Below, piece by piece: positions 16,362-24,536 of a stretch of DNA of 64,000 nucleotides. The DNA is from BP-133 sp040756995 (GTDB lineage Bacteria; Actinomycetota; Acidimicrobiia; IMCC26256; BP-133): contig JBFLYK010000005.1 of the NCBI GenBank assembly GCA_040756995.1, positions 1 through 64,000 of the forward strand. The letters are read 5' to 3'. The notes beneath the pieces are model-generated. The model was not told the origin of the DNA. It saw only the letters and a program-made list of their open reading frames with translations, and did not search any database. A program made the translations under genes and the position numbers. Position 1 is the stretch's first letter. The number at the start of each line of letters is the position of its first letter.

Positions 16362-17678
16362 ATGACCGCCGAGTTCCCGGAGCCGTTCGACGACCTTGAC
16401 CGGTTCACCCCGCCGGCGCTCGCTGGCTGGTGGACCGAGCGCTTCCGTGAGGTCCTGGCGGTGGCCGCCGCCGAGCTGCCTTTCCACCGCGACCGCTTCG
16501 ACGCCGCCGGCTTCGACCCGGCCGAGTTCCGCTCCCTCGACGACGTCGGCCGGATCCCGATCATGCGCAAGGCCGATGTCCTCGCCGCCCAGCGGGCGGC
16601 CGGGGCGCTCGGGGCCGGGATCGAGCGGCTCGGACCGACGCCGGGGCGGATCGTGACCATGAGTTCGGGCACCAGCGGCACCAGTTTCCTGCGCTGGCCG
16701 AAGGAATGGCGGGAGACCCAGGGGCAGTCGTCACTGCGGGCTCACTGGTGGGTCGGCCTCCGGCCCGGCACGCCGTTCCTCCTGGTCGCCCCCGGCTGGC
16801 ACGTCTACGCCGCCGTCCAGAGCTACATCGTGGAGCAGCTCGGCCTCCCCGGCGTGGTGGTCAGCGGCACGTACCTGCCCCGCTTCTCCGACCGGATCCT
16901 TGAGGCTGTCCGCCGCTTCCGGCCCCGGTTCCTGATCCTGTTCCTGCCCATGGTCTTCTCCCTCCTGGCCGAAGCCCGCCGCCAGGGCCTGGCCGCCGCC
17001 GACGTGTTCGGCAGCGTCGAGCGCCTCGTCGTCACCGGGGCCCCGATCACCGCCGGCATGCGGGAGCACCTCCAGGCCATCACCGGCGTCGGCCGGGTGA
17101 TCGAGCTGGCCGGCTCCAGCGAGAACCTCCTGGCCGCCGAGTGCGGCGCCGCCCCCGGCCTCCACGTCGTCCCCGACACCTGCCACGTCGAGGTCCTCGA
17201 TGCGGCCGGTGCCCCGGCCGGCGACGGCCACCGGGGCCGGGTCGTGCACACGACGATGGTTCCCTGGGGTTCGATGTACATCCGCTACGACGGCGGCGAC
17301 ATCGGCACGCTCGACACCCGCCGCTGCCCCTGCGGGCTGCCCTCTCCCCGGCTCAAGATCCTCGGCCGGGCCGAGCACGAGTTCGTCCTCGCCGGGCGGC
17401 GCTGGCTGCCCTACGACGTGCAGGCGGCCATCGAGGAGGAGGTGCCCGAGCTCAGCGGGGCGACCTTCGCCATCGCCACCGAGGGCCTGGCCGCCGGCCG
17501 GCTCCGCCTCCTGCTGCAGGCGCCCGAGGCAGGCTCGACGGCCGTCCTGGAGGAGGTCCTGACCCGCCGCCTGCGGGACCGGTTCGCCGTCGAGGTGGAG
17601 CTGCGCTTCCCCCGGAGCCTCCCGCTGATGATGAAGGGCGTCACCCCGGTCGTCTCGGAGCGGGAGATCCCCCGGTGA
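16362..17678 (+). CDS. Phenylacetate-CoA ligase-like (AMP-forming) enzyme
   Basis: A 438-residue member of the PaaK branch of adenylate-forming enzymes, activating a carboxylate as acyl-AMP and then acyl-CoA. The ATP-binding P-loop is MSSGTSGTSFLRWP near 105. The acid motif reads YIRYDGGDIGTLD, followed by the zinc-like CPCGLPSPRLKILGR hinge seen in PaaK. The C-terminal subdomain ends with the catalytic lysine region MMKGVTP. Length matches the family. ATG 16362 is chosen because the family N terminus (PEPFDDLDR) starts right after. It follows the incomplete PaaK-like protein and may work with it. Substrate unknown, probably an aromatic or short carboxylic acid. Confidence 0.82.
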   Translation: MTAEFPEPFDDLDRFTPPALAGWWTERFREVLAVAAAELPFHRDRFDAAGFDPAEFRSLDDVGRIPIMRKADVLAAQRAAGALGAGIERLGPTPGRIVTMSSGTSGTSFLRWPKEWRETQGQSSLRAHWWVGLRPGTPFLLVAPGWHVYAAVQSYIVEQLGLPGVVVSGTYLPRFSDRILEAVRRFRPRFLILFLPMVFSLLAEARRQGLAAADVFGSVERLVVTGAPITAGMREHLQAITGVGRVIELAGSSENLLAAECGAAPGLHVVPDTCHVEVLDAAGAPAGDGHRGRVVHTTMVPWGSMYIRYDGGDIGTLDTRRCPCGLPSPRLKILGRAEHEFVLAGRRWLPYDVQAAIEEEVPELSGATFAIATEGLAAGRLRLLLQAPEAGSTAVLEEVLTRRLRDRFAVEVELRFPRSLPLMMKGVTPVVSEREIPR

Positions 17679-17684
17679 GCCGAA

Positions 17685-17726
17685 CTGGCGTTCCTTTACC
17701 GGGATATGGCGGAAATCGAACGCCAG
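17685..17726. terminator. Inverted repeat between convergent genes
   Basis: CTGGCGTTC at 17685-17693 and GAACGCCAG at 17718-17726 form a nine-base perfect stem with a 24-base loop. It lies between the 3' ends of the PaaK-like ligase and the U32 family gene, the expected place for a shared terminator. The long loop makes it a weak candidate. Confidence 0.45.
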
Positions 17727-17732
17727 AATGGT

Positions 17733-18812
17733 TCAGAAACCGCTGCGGTGGCGGAAGGCGCCCTGCTCGTAACGGGCCAGCGTCTTCGTGATGCGGCCGG
17801 AGTAGGCCAGGGCGTCGCCCTCGAAGCGCACCGCCGTCTCCACCCAGTCGTCGCAGTAGTGGCAGTCCCGACACCCCAGCCGGCAGTCGTGCTTCCGCTT
17901 GAAGAACTCGATGAACCCGTCCAGCTTCGTGTTGTCGATGCGGACGGGGACGTTGCCGAAGGGTTCCATCTGGTCGAACCCGAGGATCAGGTGGTTGAGG
18001 TCGCCGTCGTGGCGGCGGGCGGCGTAGGCCCGGGTCACCCGCTCGACCCACGGCCGGTCCATCTCCCGGCCGGCCAGCTTGAACTCGTCGTAGCCCATGG
18101 CCTCGTAGACGCCGAGGTCCTCGGGACGGATCCAGGGCGACTTGAGCATCAGCCCCGGGTCCCGGGTCTTCTCCGAGGTGCACCACATCAGCGAGTAGTC
18201 GACGTAGGCGCCGAGCTGCTGGGCCTTCCCGGAGTGGGAGATGGCCTGGATGTGGAAGTTGCGGAGCGAGCAGTGCAGCAGGCAGCCGACGTTGGCCAGC
18301 AGCACCAGCCGGCACGAGATCCGCTTCCGGAGGTCCTTCAAGAGCCGGAAGTCGCGGTTCACGTACTCCGGCAGGTAGAGGACGTCGGCGCCCCGGCGCT
18401 CGAAGTACTCGGCCTTGTCGACCGAGTCGACGCAGGCCGCCGTCGACACCGCCACCTGGAGCTCGGGGAACCGGGCCTTGGCGAAGGCCACCAGGTAGGG
18501 GTTGGCCAGCACCACGCCCTGGGCGCCGATGTCGACCAGCCACCCCAGCCGCTCGACCAGCCAGGCCTGCCCCTCGGAGGTGAACTCGGCGTTCCCGAGG
18601 CAGCCGGCGTTGAGGGCGTAGAAGAAGCCGCGGCCCTGATCGGCCGCCCGGGCGACGTACCGGGCCAGCCCGTCCGGGTCGGTCTTCGGCAGCCAGCCGC
18701 TCTCCCGCAGGCTCGGATCGTCGGGCAGGGAGCCGTAGAGATGGGTGATCGGCACGTCGGCCAGGGAGTCGAGGAACGACTCGTCGAACACGGCGGGGAC
18801 GACCAGCTGCAC
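17733..18812 (-). CDS. Peptidase U32 family (UbiU/RlhA-like) iron-sulfur protein
   Basis: A 359-residue protein related to the U32 group, whose members UbiU/UbiV, RlhA and TrhP are iron-sulfur proteins taking part in hydroxylation of quinones or RNA rather than proteolysis. A TIM-barrel-like body (VVLANPYLVAFAKARFP, VAVSTAACVDS) is followed by a cysteine cluster: CLLHCSLR near 175-180 and CRLGCRDCHYC near 320-330. These can hold a 4Fe-4S cluster. The usual collagenase C-terminal extension is absent. Monocistronic, convergent with the PaaK-like gene. Substrate not evident; an O2-independent hydroxylation is a family-based possibility. Confidence 0.75.
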   Translation of the reverse strand: MQLVVPAVFDESFLDSLADVPITHLYGSLPDDPSLRESGWLPKTDPDGLARYVARAADQGRGFFYALNAGCLGNAEFTSEGQAWLVERLGWLVDIGAQGVVLANPYLVAFAKARFPELQVAVSTAACVDSVDKAEYFERRGADVLYLPEYVNRDFRLLKDLRKRISCRLVLLANVGCLLHCSLRNFHIQAISHSGKAQQLGAYVDYSLMWCTSEKTRDPGLMLKSPWIRPEDLGVYEAMGYDEFKLAGREMDRPWVERVTRAYAARRHDGDLNHLILGFDQMEPFGNVPVRIDNTKLDGFIEFFKRKHDCRLGCRDCHYCDDWVETAVRFEGDALAYSGRITKTLARYEQGAFRHRSGF

Positions 18813-18960
18813 CGCGGGGACGGTACCACGCTCCGCAACCAGGTAATCGGGCCCCGGCGCGGCGGCTCCGGGTAGGTATTACTTGCCCTTGTTGGCGGCC
18901 CGCCGGATCTATAGGGTCCCGACGCGCTTTGAAGGCCAGGGACACAGAAGGGGGACCTTG

Positions 18961-20445
18961 ATGGCGGTTACGGAGCAGGGACAGACCGGAACCGGGACGG
19001 GTGGCGGGAGCGAGTCGGAACAGCTCCGGCGGGCGTTCGAAGAGAGCCCTTCGGCGTTCGAGCTCCTCCGCGGCATGCGGACCCGCCGCGTCGGCCTCGG
19101 GTACCGGATCGACTCGGGGACGACCGAGAAGCACCCGGTGACCGGGCGCGAGATGTCGCAGATGAAAGGCCCGATGGAGTTCGTCTCCCAGAAGGAGCCC
19201 GTCGCCCTCACCGAGGTCGAAGAGGCGCTCCTGGCCTGGGCGGCCTGCGGCCTCAACGGCATCGCGGCGTGGGACATCTCGCTCGACGGCGGATTCCACG
19301 AGCTCGTCGACATCGCCGGGCGCACCGCCTCCGCCCCCGGCAACTCCTGGGCCCACGACCTGCTGATCATCAACGACAACGGGGCGTTCATCTACAACCC
19401 CGGCAAGAACGTCACCAACACCGTCGAGATGGCTCTCAACGGACATGCCGAGGCCGGCCGCTACGACAAGGTGCTCGAGTGGTACCGCTCCGGCTGCACG
19501 CAGATCCTCGACGAGCGGCCCGACATCGACTTCATGACCCGCATCCCCGGCGTCCACAACGCCACGCTGATGGGCCCCTACCAGTACAACATCAACCGGC
19601 CGGGCACGAGCTGGATGATCCCCATCACCGACGCCGGGAAGCTGAACAACGCCATCGTCAACTTCCACGACGCCTGGCACATGTACATGATCGACGAGTG
19701 GAACGGCGGCCGGCCCGCCGGCGTCGAGCAGTGGATCGGCGAGGGCAAGCTGGAGCTCGGCATCCCGATCGCCGCCGAGGAGCAGCTGATCTTCCAGGTC
19801 GAGATGTACCCGGCCGGGATCATGGTCCAGAACATCAAGTTGGCCTGCGAGGCCCTCGGTCTCGGCCACTGGAACTTCTGCGGCTTCAACCCCGACATCC
19901 TCTTCGGCGCCATGCCCGACCTCACCCGGGGCCTCGGGTTCCAGGTCGAGCCGCCCAACCCGAAGGCGCCGATCTCCACCGGCCAGCTCAAGGTGTACGG
20001 CATCGAGGGCGTGAAGACCGCCACCTACTGCCCGTCGCCGCAGTACCCGACCGCCGAGTCGCTCGTCGAGCAGTGGTGGGAGGAGAAGTACGGCGAGGGC
20101 CAGTGGGGTGACCCGGGCCCGAAGAACCTCCTGCGGGCCGCCCAGGGGATGGGCCCCTGGAAGGACGACGCCCACGTCGAGGGCATCCTCAGCCACCCGC
20201 GGCACAAGCCGGAGCCGTGGTGCAAGGAAGCCACCATCGCCTACATCCAGTACTGCATCGACAACTTCGGCCAGTGGCCGGTGACCTACAACCCGATGCA
20301 GGCCCACTTCGGCGTCGTCGTCCACCACCTCGACACCGACTTCTACGACGAGCATTACCGCCCGGGCTACATCAACGAGCGCCACCGCAACCACTTCAAC
20401 AACTGGCACGGCGGCCGCGGCCCCGAGTCACTCAACGGCCACTAG
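18961..20445 (+). CDS. Orphan 494-aa protein, weakly nitroreductase-like
   Basis: A 494-residue soluble protein starting at ATG 18961 with a GGGGG ribosome site. A TTGTTG/TATAGG promoter-like pair lies near 18888-18920. The N-terminal segment (LLRGMRTRRVGLGYRID and VALTEVEEALLAWAACGLNG) has the flavour of nitroreductase FMN-binding folds. The rest, rich in Trp, Tyr and His (FHDAWHMYMIDEWNGG, HLDTDFYDEHYRPGY), is unfamiliar. There is no signal peptide or membrane helix. It is monocistronic and followed by a perfect 15-bp hairpin. The conserved-looking acidic/aromatic clusters suggest an enzyme, but no family is claimed. Confidence 0.7.
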   Translation: MAVTEQGQTGTGTGGGSESEQLRRAFEESPSAFELLRGMRTRRVGLGYRIDSGTTEKHPVTGREMSQMKGPMEFVSQKEPVALTEVEEALLAWAACGLNGIAAWDISLDGGFHELVDIAGRTASAPGNSWAHDLLIINDNGAFIYNPGKNVTNTVEMALNGHAEAGRYDKVLEWYRSGCTQILDERPDIDFMTRIPGVHNATLMGPYQYNINRPGTSWMIPITDAGKLNNAIVNFHDAWHMYMIDEWNGGRPAGVEQWIGEGKLELGIPIAAEEQLIFQVEMYPAGIMVQNIKLACEALGLGHWNFCGFNPDILFGAMPDLTRGLGFQVEPPNPKAPISTGQLKVYGIEGVKTATYCPSPQYPTAESLVEQWWEEKYGEGQWGDPGPKNLLRAAQGMGPWKDDAHVEGILSHPRHKPEPWCKEATIAYIQYCIDNFGQWPVTYNPMQAHFGVVVHHLDTDFYDEHYRPGYINERHRNHFNNWHGGRGPESLNGH

Positions 20446-20471
20446 ACCACCACGAAATCTCCATCCAGCCA

Positions 20472-20512
20472 GCTCGGGCCCCGCACTCCAAAACCGGGTG
20501 CGGGGCCCGAGC
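20472..20512. terminator. Perfect 15-bp hairpin terminator
   Basis: GCTCGGGCCCCGCAC at 20472-20486 pairs perfectly with GTGCGGGGCCCGAGC at 20498-20512 across an 11-base loop. It is located between the convergent 3' ends of the 494-aa protein gene and the degenerate ligase gene, fitting a bidirectional terminator without U-tract. Confidence 0.8.
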
Positions 20513-20517
20513 CATCT

Positions 20518-21672
20518 TCAGCGGATGAAGTAGAGCCCGGTCGGGTCAACCTGGCCGATGAGGCGGCTGCGGAGCCAGGTGCCGGACAGCTCGCCGCCGG
20601 CCGGCGCCAGCGCCGACTTCACCCCGATCTCGGCCTCCTCGACGGCGTCCCATCCGATGGTGAGTTCGTGGCCGTCGGACGGGTCGAGCGGCCGGGTGTC
20701 GACGTTGGGCAGCGGGATGCCGACGCCGTCGTCGAGGTACCAGGTGGGGTGGCTGCCGAGCACCGGCCCCAGGTCGTTGCGGCCGTAGAGGGTGAGGACG
20801 GGCGTGCCGAGCCGCCGGGCCAGCCGGCGGCGGTGGGCGGGGCTGAACGGCCCCTCGACGCCGAGGATGGCGCCGACACCGGCCCGCACGTCCCGCAGCG
20901 CCGGGGTCGCGCCGGCGTAGCGGTCCACGGCGGTGGCGAAGCTGCCGGCCAGGTAGTCGACCCGCTCCGGGTGGCCGGCCCAGCTCGGCGTCCACGCCAC
21001 CCGGATCGTCGTGGCCTTGTGCCAGGCGCCCAGGACGACGGCCAGGCCGAGCCAGCCGCTGGGCGGATCGAGCAGCACGATCTCGGCGCCGGGCTCGAAC
21101 ATGAAGAACGAGCTGAAGGCCACGGCGGTGGCCACCAGCGTCTTGTGATTGTGGGCCACCTCGCCGCTGGCGTCGGGTTTGGCCAGGACCAGGATCGGGT
21201 TCCTCAGATTCGGTTTCCCGAACGTGACCGGCTCGGAGCCCAGCAGCGTATGGGGCGTCTCCTTCGGGACGCCGGGCGGCGCGTGGGCGAGCTCCCGAAC
21301 TACGACGAGATCGGGCGCGAAGTCGGCCAGAATCCCGAACGGCACCGGGCCCGAGGCGACGAAGGCGAGGCGGTCGGCTTCCCAGGCGCCGAAGGCGCAG
21401 GCGGCCTGGGCGATCGGATCGTCGAGGAGGATGGCCACCCGCCCGCTCTCGCCGGTGCGGGCCGCGATGGCGGCGGCGGCCCGACGAACGAGATCCGACA
21501 GCTCGGCGAACGTCACCGACCGCTCCGGGGTGACGAGCGCCGCCCGGTCGGGGTCGGACTTCGCCGAGCGGTGGACGGTGAACTGCGACACCCGCTCCAG
21601 CGGAACGTGGGCGTGGCGGGCGGTCATCTCCGGCCAGTAGGCCGACAGCAGACCGAGCGCCCCCTTGCCCAT
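20518..21672 (-). CDS. Degenerate acyl-CoA synthetase-like protein
   Basis: A 384-residue protein with the layout of the N-terminal domain of AMP-dependent synthetases (VTFAELSDLVRRAAAAIA; IGWDAVEEAEIG). The canonical ATP loop (STGTTGxPK) is replaced by AKPDASGEVAHNHKTL, and the ~120-residue C-terminal domain carrying the catalytic lysine is missing. It therefore probably cannot adenylate by itself, and might bind an acyl or aromatic acid or be a decaying gene. It is the last of four minus-strand genes (two cupins, membrane protein, this), 10 bp after the membrane protein gene. The frame is intact, arguing against a fresh pseudogene. Confidence 0.65.
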   Translation of the reverse strand: MGKGALGLLSAYWPEMTARHAHVPLERVSQFTVHRSAKSDPDRAALVTPERSVTFAELSDLVRRAAAAIAARTGESGRVAILLDDPIAQAACAFGAWEADRLAFVASGPVPFGILADFAPDLVVVRELAHAPPGVPKETPHTLLGSEPVTFGKPNLRNPILVLAKPDASGEVAHNHKTLVATAVAFSSFFMFEPGAEIVLLDPPSGWLGLAVVLGAWHKATTIRVAWTPSWAGHPERVDYLAGSFATAVDRYAGATPALRDVRAGVGAILGVEGPFSPAHRRRLARRLGTPVLTLYGRNDLGPVLGSHPTWYLDDGVGIPLPNVDTRPLDPSDGHELTIGWDAVEEAEIGVKSALAPAGGELSGTWLRSRLIGQVDPTGLYFIR

Positions 21673-21682
21673 CGGCGCAGTC

Positions 21683-22201
21683 TTACAGTCCGGAGCGGTA
21701 CATGGAGCCGCCGAGCACGGCCAGGATGCCGATGGTGACGTTGACGTAGTTCATGCGTTCCTGCCAGGTCGACACCTTTTGCTGGGCGGCCCGGCGCTCC
21801 TCCAACTCCCGCAACCCGGCGGTGAAGGGCAGCTTGCGGGCCAGCACCTTCTCGTACCAGGCCAGCGACACCGTGCCGGTGATCACCAGCACGAACCACG
21901 AGATGAACATGAGCCAGATCCGCAGGCCGGGCCCGCTGGTCATGTACTCGAGGGTGAAGAACTTGCCCAGCAGCTTGTAGTAGTTGAGCCGGAGGAACCC
22001 GGTGATGCCGAGGAGAACCAGGCTGACCGGGCCGGCGATCCGCAGCCCGGCGCCGATCTTGTCGCCGACCGTCGCCGCCTGGGCCGGCGGGATCCGCCGC
22101 AGCGCCGGCCCGAGGATGAAGGCGTTGAAGAACATCGAACCGACCAGGACGATGGCCGAGTAGATGTGGACGACCAGCGCCAGCTTGTAGACGGTGTCCA
22201 T
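21683..22201 (-). CDS. Four-helix integral membrane protein
   Basis: A 172-residue membrane protein with about four hydrophobic helices (LALVVHIYSAIVLVGSMFF; VSLVLLGITGFLRL; LMFISWFVLVITGTVSL; ILAVLGGSMY). A histidine in the first helix and a charged loop between helices three and four recall the CopD/DUF2269-type group, but the match is weak. The ATG at 22201 overlaps the upstream cupin stop by one base (TGATG), so it is translated with the two cupins. No catalytic motif seen. Confidence 0.65.
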   Translation of the reverse strand: MDTVYKLALVVHIYSAIVLVGSMFFNAFILGPALRRIPPAQAATVGDKIGAGLRIAGPVSLVLLGITGFLRLNYYKLLGKFFTLEYMTSGPGLRIWLMFISWFVLVITGTVSLAWYEKVLARKLPFTAGLRELEERRAAQQKVSTWQERMNYVNVTIGILAVLGGSMYRSGL

Positions 22202-22674
22202 CAGTTCCGCCACTCCGGGGCTGTGTCGACCTGCTCCAGGCCGGCGCCCATGTCGACGCCGAGAACGGCGGGGAAGTTGGGCCAGGCGCAGACGAAGCGG
22301 GCCGGCTCGTCGTAGGGGTTGTGGTGGCACAGCTCGACGCCCGCCTCCCGCACCGGCACACACAGGGCGTCCCCGGCTTCCCATTCGAAGCGCTCGCCGT
22401 CGACCTCGCTCACCCCCCGGCCCTCGAGGAAGACGATCATCTCGCCGCCCTGCCAGCGGTAGCGGCCGGAACTGCTCCGCGGCGCGATCTCCTGCACGTA
22501 CAGACCCAGCGTCTGCAGCGCCCGGTCGGTCAGGTCGGGGTGGAGGTACCAGCGCAGCCGGCCCTGCGGCGTGTCCTCCCACGGCTGGGCCTCGCCGTCG
22601 ACGACGAGAAGGGCTTCGGCCCGCCGGGCCCGCTCGGCGTCGCGCCGGGCGAACAGCGATTCGTAGAGGGTCAC
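22201..22674 (-). CDS. Cupin-domain protein (second of pair)
   Basis: A 157-residue single-domain cupin. Beta-barrel segments are YRWQGGEMIVFLEGRGVSEVDG and FEWEAGDALCVPV. The metal-binding HxH of motif one is absent (YRWQGGE), while HH occurs in motif two (ELCHHNPYDEPARF). Metal use is therefore uncertain. GTG start at 22674 has AGGAAGG upstream and overlaps the stop of the first cupin by four bases. The N-terminal TLYESLFARRDAERARRAE helix and the PWEDTPQGRLRWYLHPD segment resemble those of the first cupin (PWELNRQGRCRFYAHLG), so the two are paralogues, possibly a heterodimer. Confidence 0.72.
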   Translation of the reverse strand: MTLYESLFARRDAERARRAEALLVVDGEAQPWEDTPQGRLRWYLHPDLTDRALQTLGLYVQEIAPRSSSGRYRWQGGEMIVFLEGRGVSEVDGERFEWEAGDALCVPVREAGVELCHHNPYDEPARFVCAWPNFPAVLGVDMGAGLEQVDTAPEWRN

Positions 22675-23150
22675 TGCCCTTCCTCCCGGTACTCGGGATG
22701 GTTCGTCTTCTGCTCGTAGCCGTTGCCCATGGCGTCGAGCCAGGGGTTGAAGGCGAAGGCGATCCACTCGCACGGCTCCTCGCCGAGGTTGAAGTGCTGG
22801 TGCTCGACGCCGCCCGGCTCGATCGGCAGGAGGATGACGTCGCCGGCTTTCCAGTCAGCGCGCCGGCCGTTGCAGATCGTGTAGCCCCGGCCCCGGGTGA
22901 CGAACAGCGCCAGGCCACCCTGGTGGACGTGCATCCCGCTGTGGGTGTGGATCTCGTGGCGGAAGCTGATCCAGTCGGGGTTGGCCAGATCGGTCCGGCC
23001 GAGATGGGCGTAGAAGCGGCACCGGCCCTGACGGTTGAGCTCCCAGGGCTGCTCCGATCCCTTGATGAGGATCGCGCCCTTGGCCGCCCGCTGCCGGCGG
23101 GTGTCCCACCGCCCCAACACCGAAGCCAGGCCGACGTCTTCTTCGCTCAT
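22671..23150 (-). CDS. Cupin-domain protein (first of pair)
   Basis: A 159-residue cupin with an intact metal-binding motif one, THSGMHVHQGGLALFVTRG, and motif two, GGVEHQHFNLGEEPCEW. It is thus likely a metal-dependent enzyme or sensor related to small dioxygenase-type cupins. Start ATG 23150 has GGAGG seven bases upstream. It heads an operon with the second cupin (four-base overlap), a membrane protein and a degenerate ligase. About 90 bp separate it from the divergent P450 gene, so both may share a control region. Substrate unknown. Confidence 0.75.
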   Translation of the reverse strand: MSEEDVGLASVLGRWDTRRQRAAKGAILIKGSEQPWELNRQGRCRFYAHLGRTDLANPDWISFRHEIHTHSGMHVHQGGLALFVTRGRGYTICNGRRADWKAGDVILLPIEPGGVEHQHFNLGEEPCEWIAFAFNPWLDAMGNGYEQKTNHPEYREEGQ

Positions 23151-23241
23151 CGCCACCTCCCGTCTTGCCGGGCGGAAGGCTACCGAAGGTTCACGGGAGC
23201 GAGGTGGGTGACGATTACCTGCTTTGTTACGCTTCCGGGCC

Positions 23242-24429
23242 GTGTTCGACATCTTCGATCCCGTCTTCAAGGCGAACCCGTATCCCACGTACGCCAAGCT
23301 GCGGGCCGCGGATCCGGTCGTCGTCGACCAGCACGCCCCGATCGTCTGGCTCTTCCGCCACGCGGACTGCGAGGAGGCGCTGCGCGACCCCCGCCTGGGC
23401 AGTCCGCTCGGCTCGCCGGAGGTGCTGGCCCGCAAGCTCGGCGACGGCCCCGCCGCCTGCTACATCGGGACGAGCATGCTGGCCCAGAACCCGCCGCAGC
23501 ACACCCGGCTGCGCCGGGCGGTGTCGAAGGCCTTCACCGCCAAGGCGGTCGAGGCGATGCGGGAGCAGACCGTAGCCAAGGTCGACGCCCTGCTCGACGA
23601 GGTGACGGCCGGCGGACGCCGGGAGTTCGACCTCGCCAACGAGGTGGCCTACCGCATTCCGATCTCCGTGGTGTGCGGGATGCTCGGCGTGCCGGCCGAG
23701 CACCACGACCGCTTCCGGGCGCTCATCGAGGAGAACGCCGCCGTCGTCGAGCCGATGCCCACGCCGGAGCAGGTCGTCATGGCCGACAAAGCCAGCGGCG
23801 AACTCATGGACCTTGTCGCCGGACTGGCCGCCGAGCGCCGGGTCAAGCCCCGCGACGACCTGTTGTCGGTCCTCGTGGTCCACCAGGGTGACGAGGGCGG
23901 CCTGACCGACCTCGAGCTGGTGGCCAACGTGAGCCTGCTGATCGCCGCCGGGTTCTGCTCGACCATGCAGCTGATCGGCAACACGATCTACACGCTGCTC
24001 CTGCACCCCGACCAGCTCGACCTCGTCCGGGCTGACCCTTCGCTGGCCCAGGGCGCAGTGGAGGAGACCCTGCGCTACGAGCCGCCGGTGATGAGCTGGC
24101 CCCGTTCGGTGCTGGAGCCGGTGTCGTTCGGCGGTGTCGACATCCCCGTCGGGATGACCGTCATCGCGGTCATCGGGTCGGCGAACCGCGACGAGGCCGT
24201 GTTCGACCGGCCCGACGACTTCGACATCACCCGCCCGTCACCCCACCACCTGACGTTCGGCGGCTCCGTCCACCACTGCCTGGGCGCGCCGCTGGCCCGC
24301 ATGGAGGCCGAGGTGGCGGTGCGGACGATCATCACCCGCTTCCCCGACCTGCGCCTGGCCAGGAACGATGTCGAGTGGCTCGACAACTTCAACGTCCGGG
24401 GCCTGAAGGAGCTGCCGGTCGCGGTCTAG
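23242..24429 (+). CDS. Cytochrome P450 with atypical I-helix
   Basis: A 395-residue bacterial P450. The heme loop FGGSVHHCLGAPLARME gives ligand Cys346, and the K-helix is EETLRYEPP. The I-helix reads LIAAGFCSTMQL instead of AGxE/DTT: the acid of the acid-alcohol pair is Cys and the following Thr is Ser. Proton delivery to bound oxygen should therefore be altered, as in P450s that use peroxide, catalyse rearrangements or rely on substrate-assisted chemistry. GTG 23242 starts directly before FDIFDPVFKANPYPTYAKL, the normal N terminus. Divergent from the cupin operon; no redox partner adjacent. Confidence 0.9.
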   Translation: MFDIFDPVFKANPYPTYAKLRAADPVVVDQHAPIVWLFRHADCEEALRDPRLGSPLGSPEVLARKLGDGPAACYIGTSMLAQNPPQHTRLRRAVSKAFTAKAVEAMREQTVAKVDALLDEVTAGGRREFDLANEVAYRIPISVVCGMLGVPAEHHDRFRALIEENAAVVEPMPTPEQVVMADKASGELMDLVAGLAAERRVKPRDDLLSVLVVHQGDEGGLTDLELVANVSLLIAAGFCSTMQLIGNTIYTLLLHPDQLDLVRADPSLAQGAVEETLRYEPPVMSWPRSVLEPVSFGGVDIPVGMTVIAVIGSANRDEAVFDRPDDFDITRPSPHHLTFGGSVHHCLGAPLARMEAEVAVRTIITRFPDLRLARNDVEWLDNFNVRGLKELPVAV

Positions 24430-24454
24430 GCCGCCGCTAGGCCGCGACGGCCGG

Positions 24455-24476
24455 GCATGGGGCAGGGGCCCCATGC
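24455..24476. terminator. Hairpin between convergent P450 and pirin genes
   Basis: GCATGGGG at 24455-24462 pairs with CCCCATGC at 24469-24476 over a six-base loop, inside a region (24430-24536) full of further GC-rich inverted repeats. Its place between two 3' ends supports a bidirectional terminator. Confidence 0.6.
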
Positions 24477-24536
24477 TCCGGAGGAGGGCCGGAGGCCCGG
24501 GGCGGCGAAGCCGCCAGAGGCATGCCGTAGCGGCCG

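Noticed and set aside
17733..18812. Genuine collagenase-like protease
   Set aside because: The U32 name is historical; the cysteine clusters suggest an iron-sulfur protein of the UbiU/RlhA kind.
17641..20409. 922-codon minus-strand frame spanning the U32 gene and the 494-aa gene
   Set aside because: Out-of-frame or antisense shadow over two supported genes with ribosome sites.
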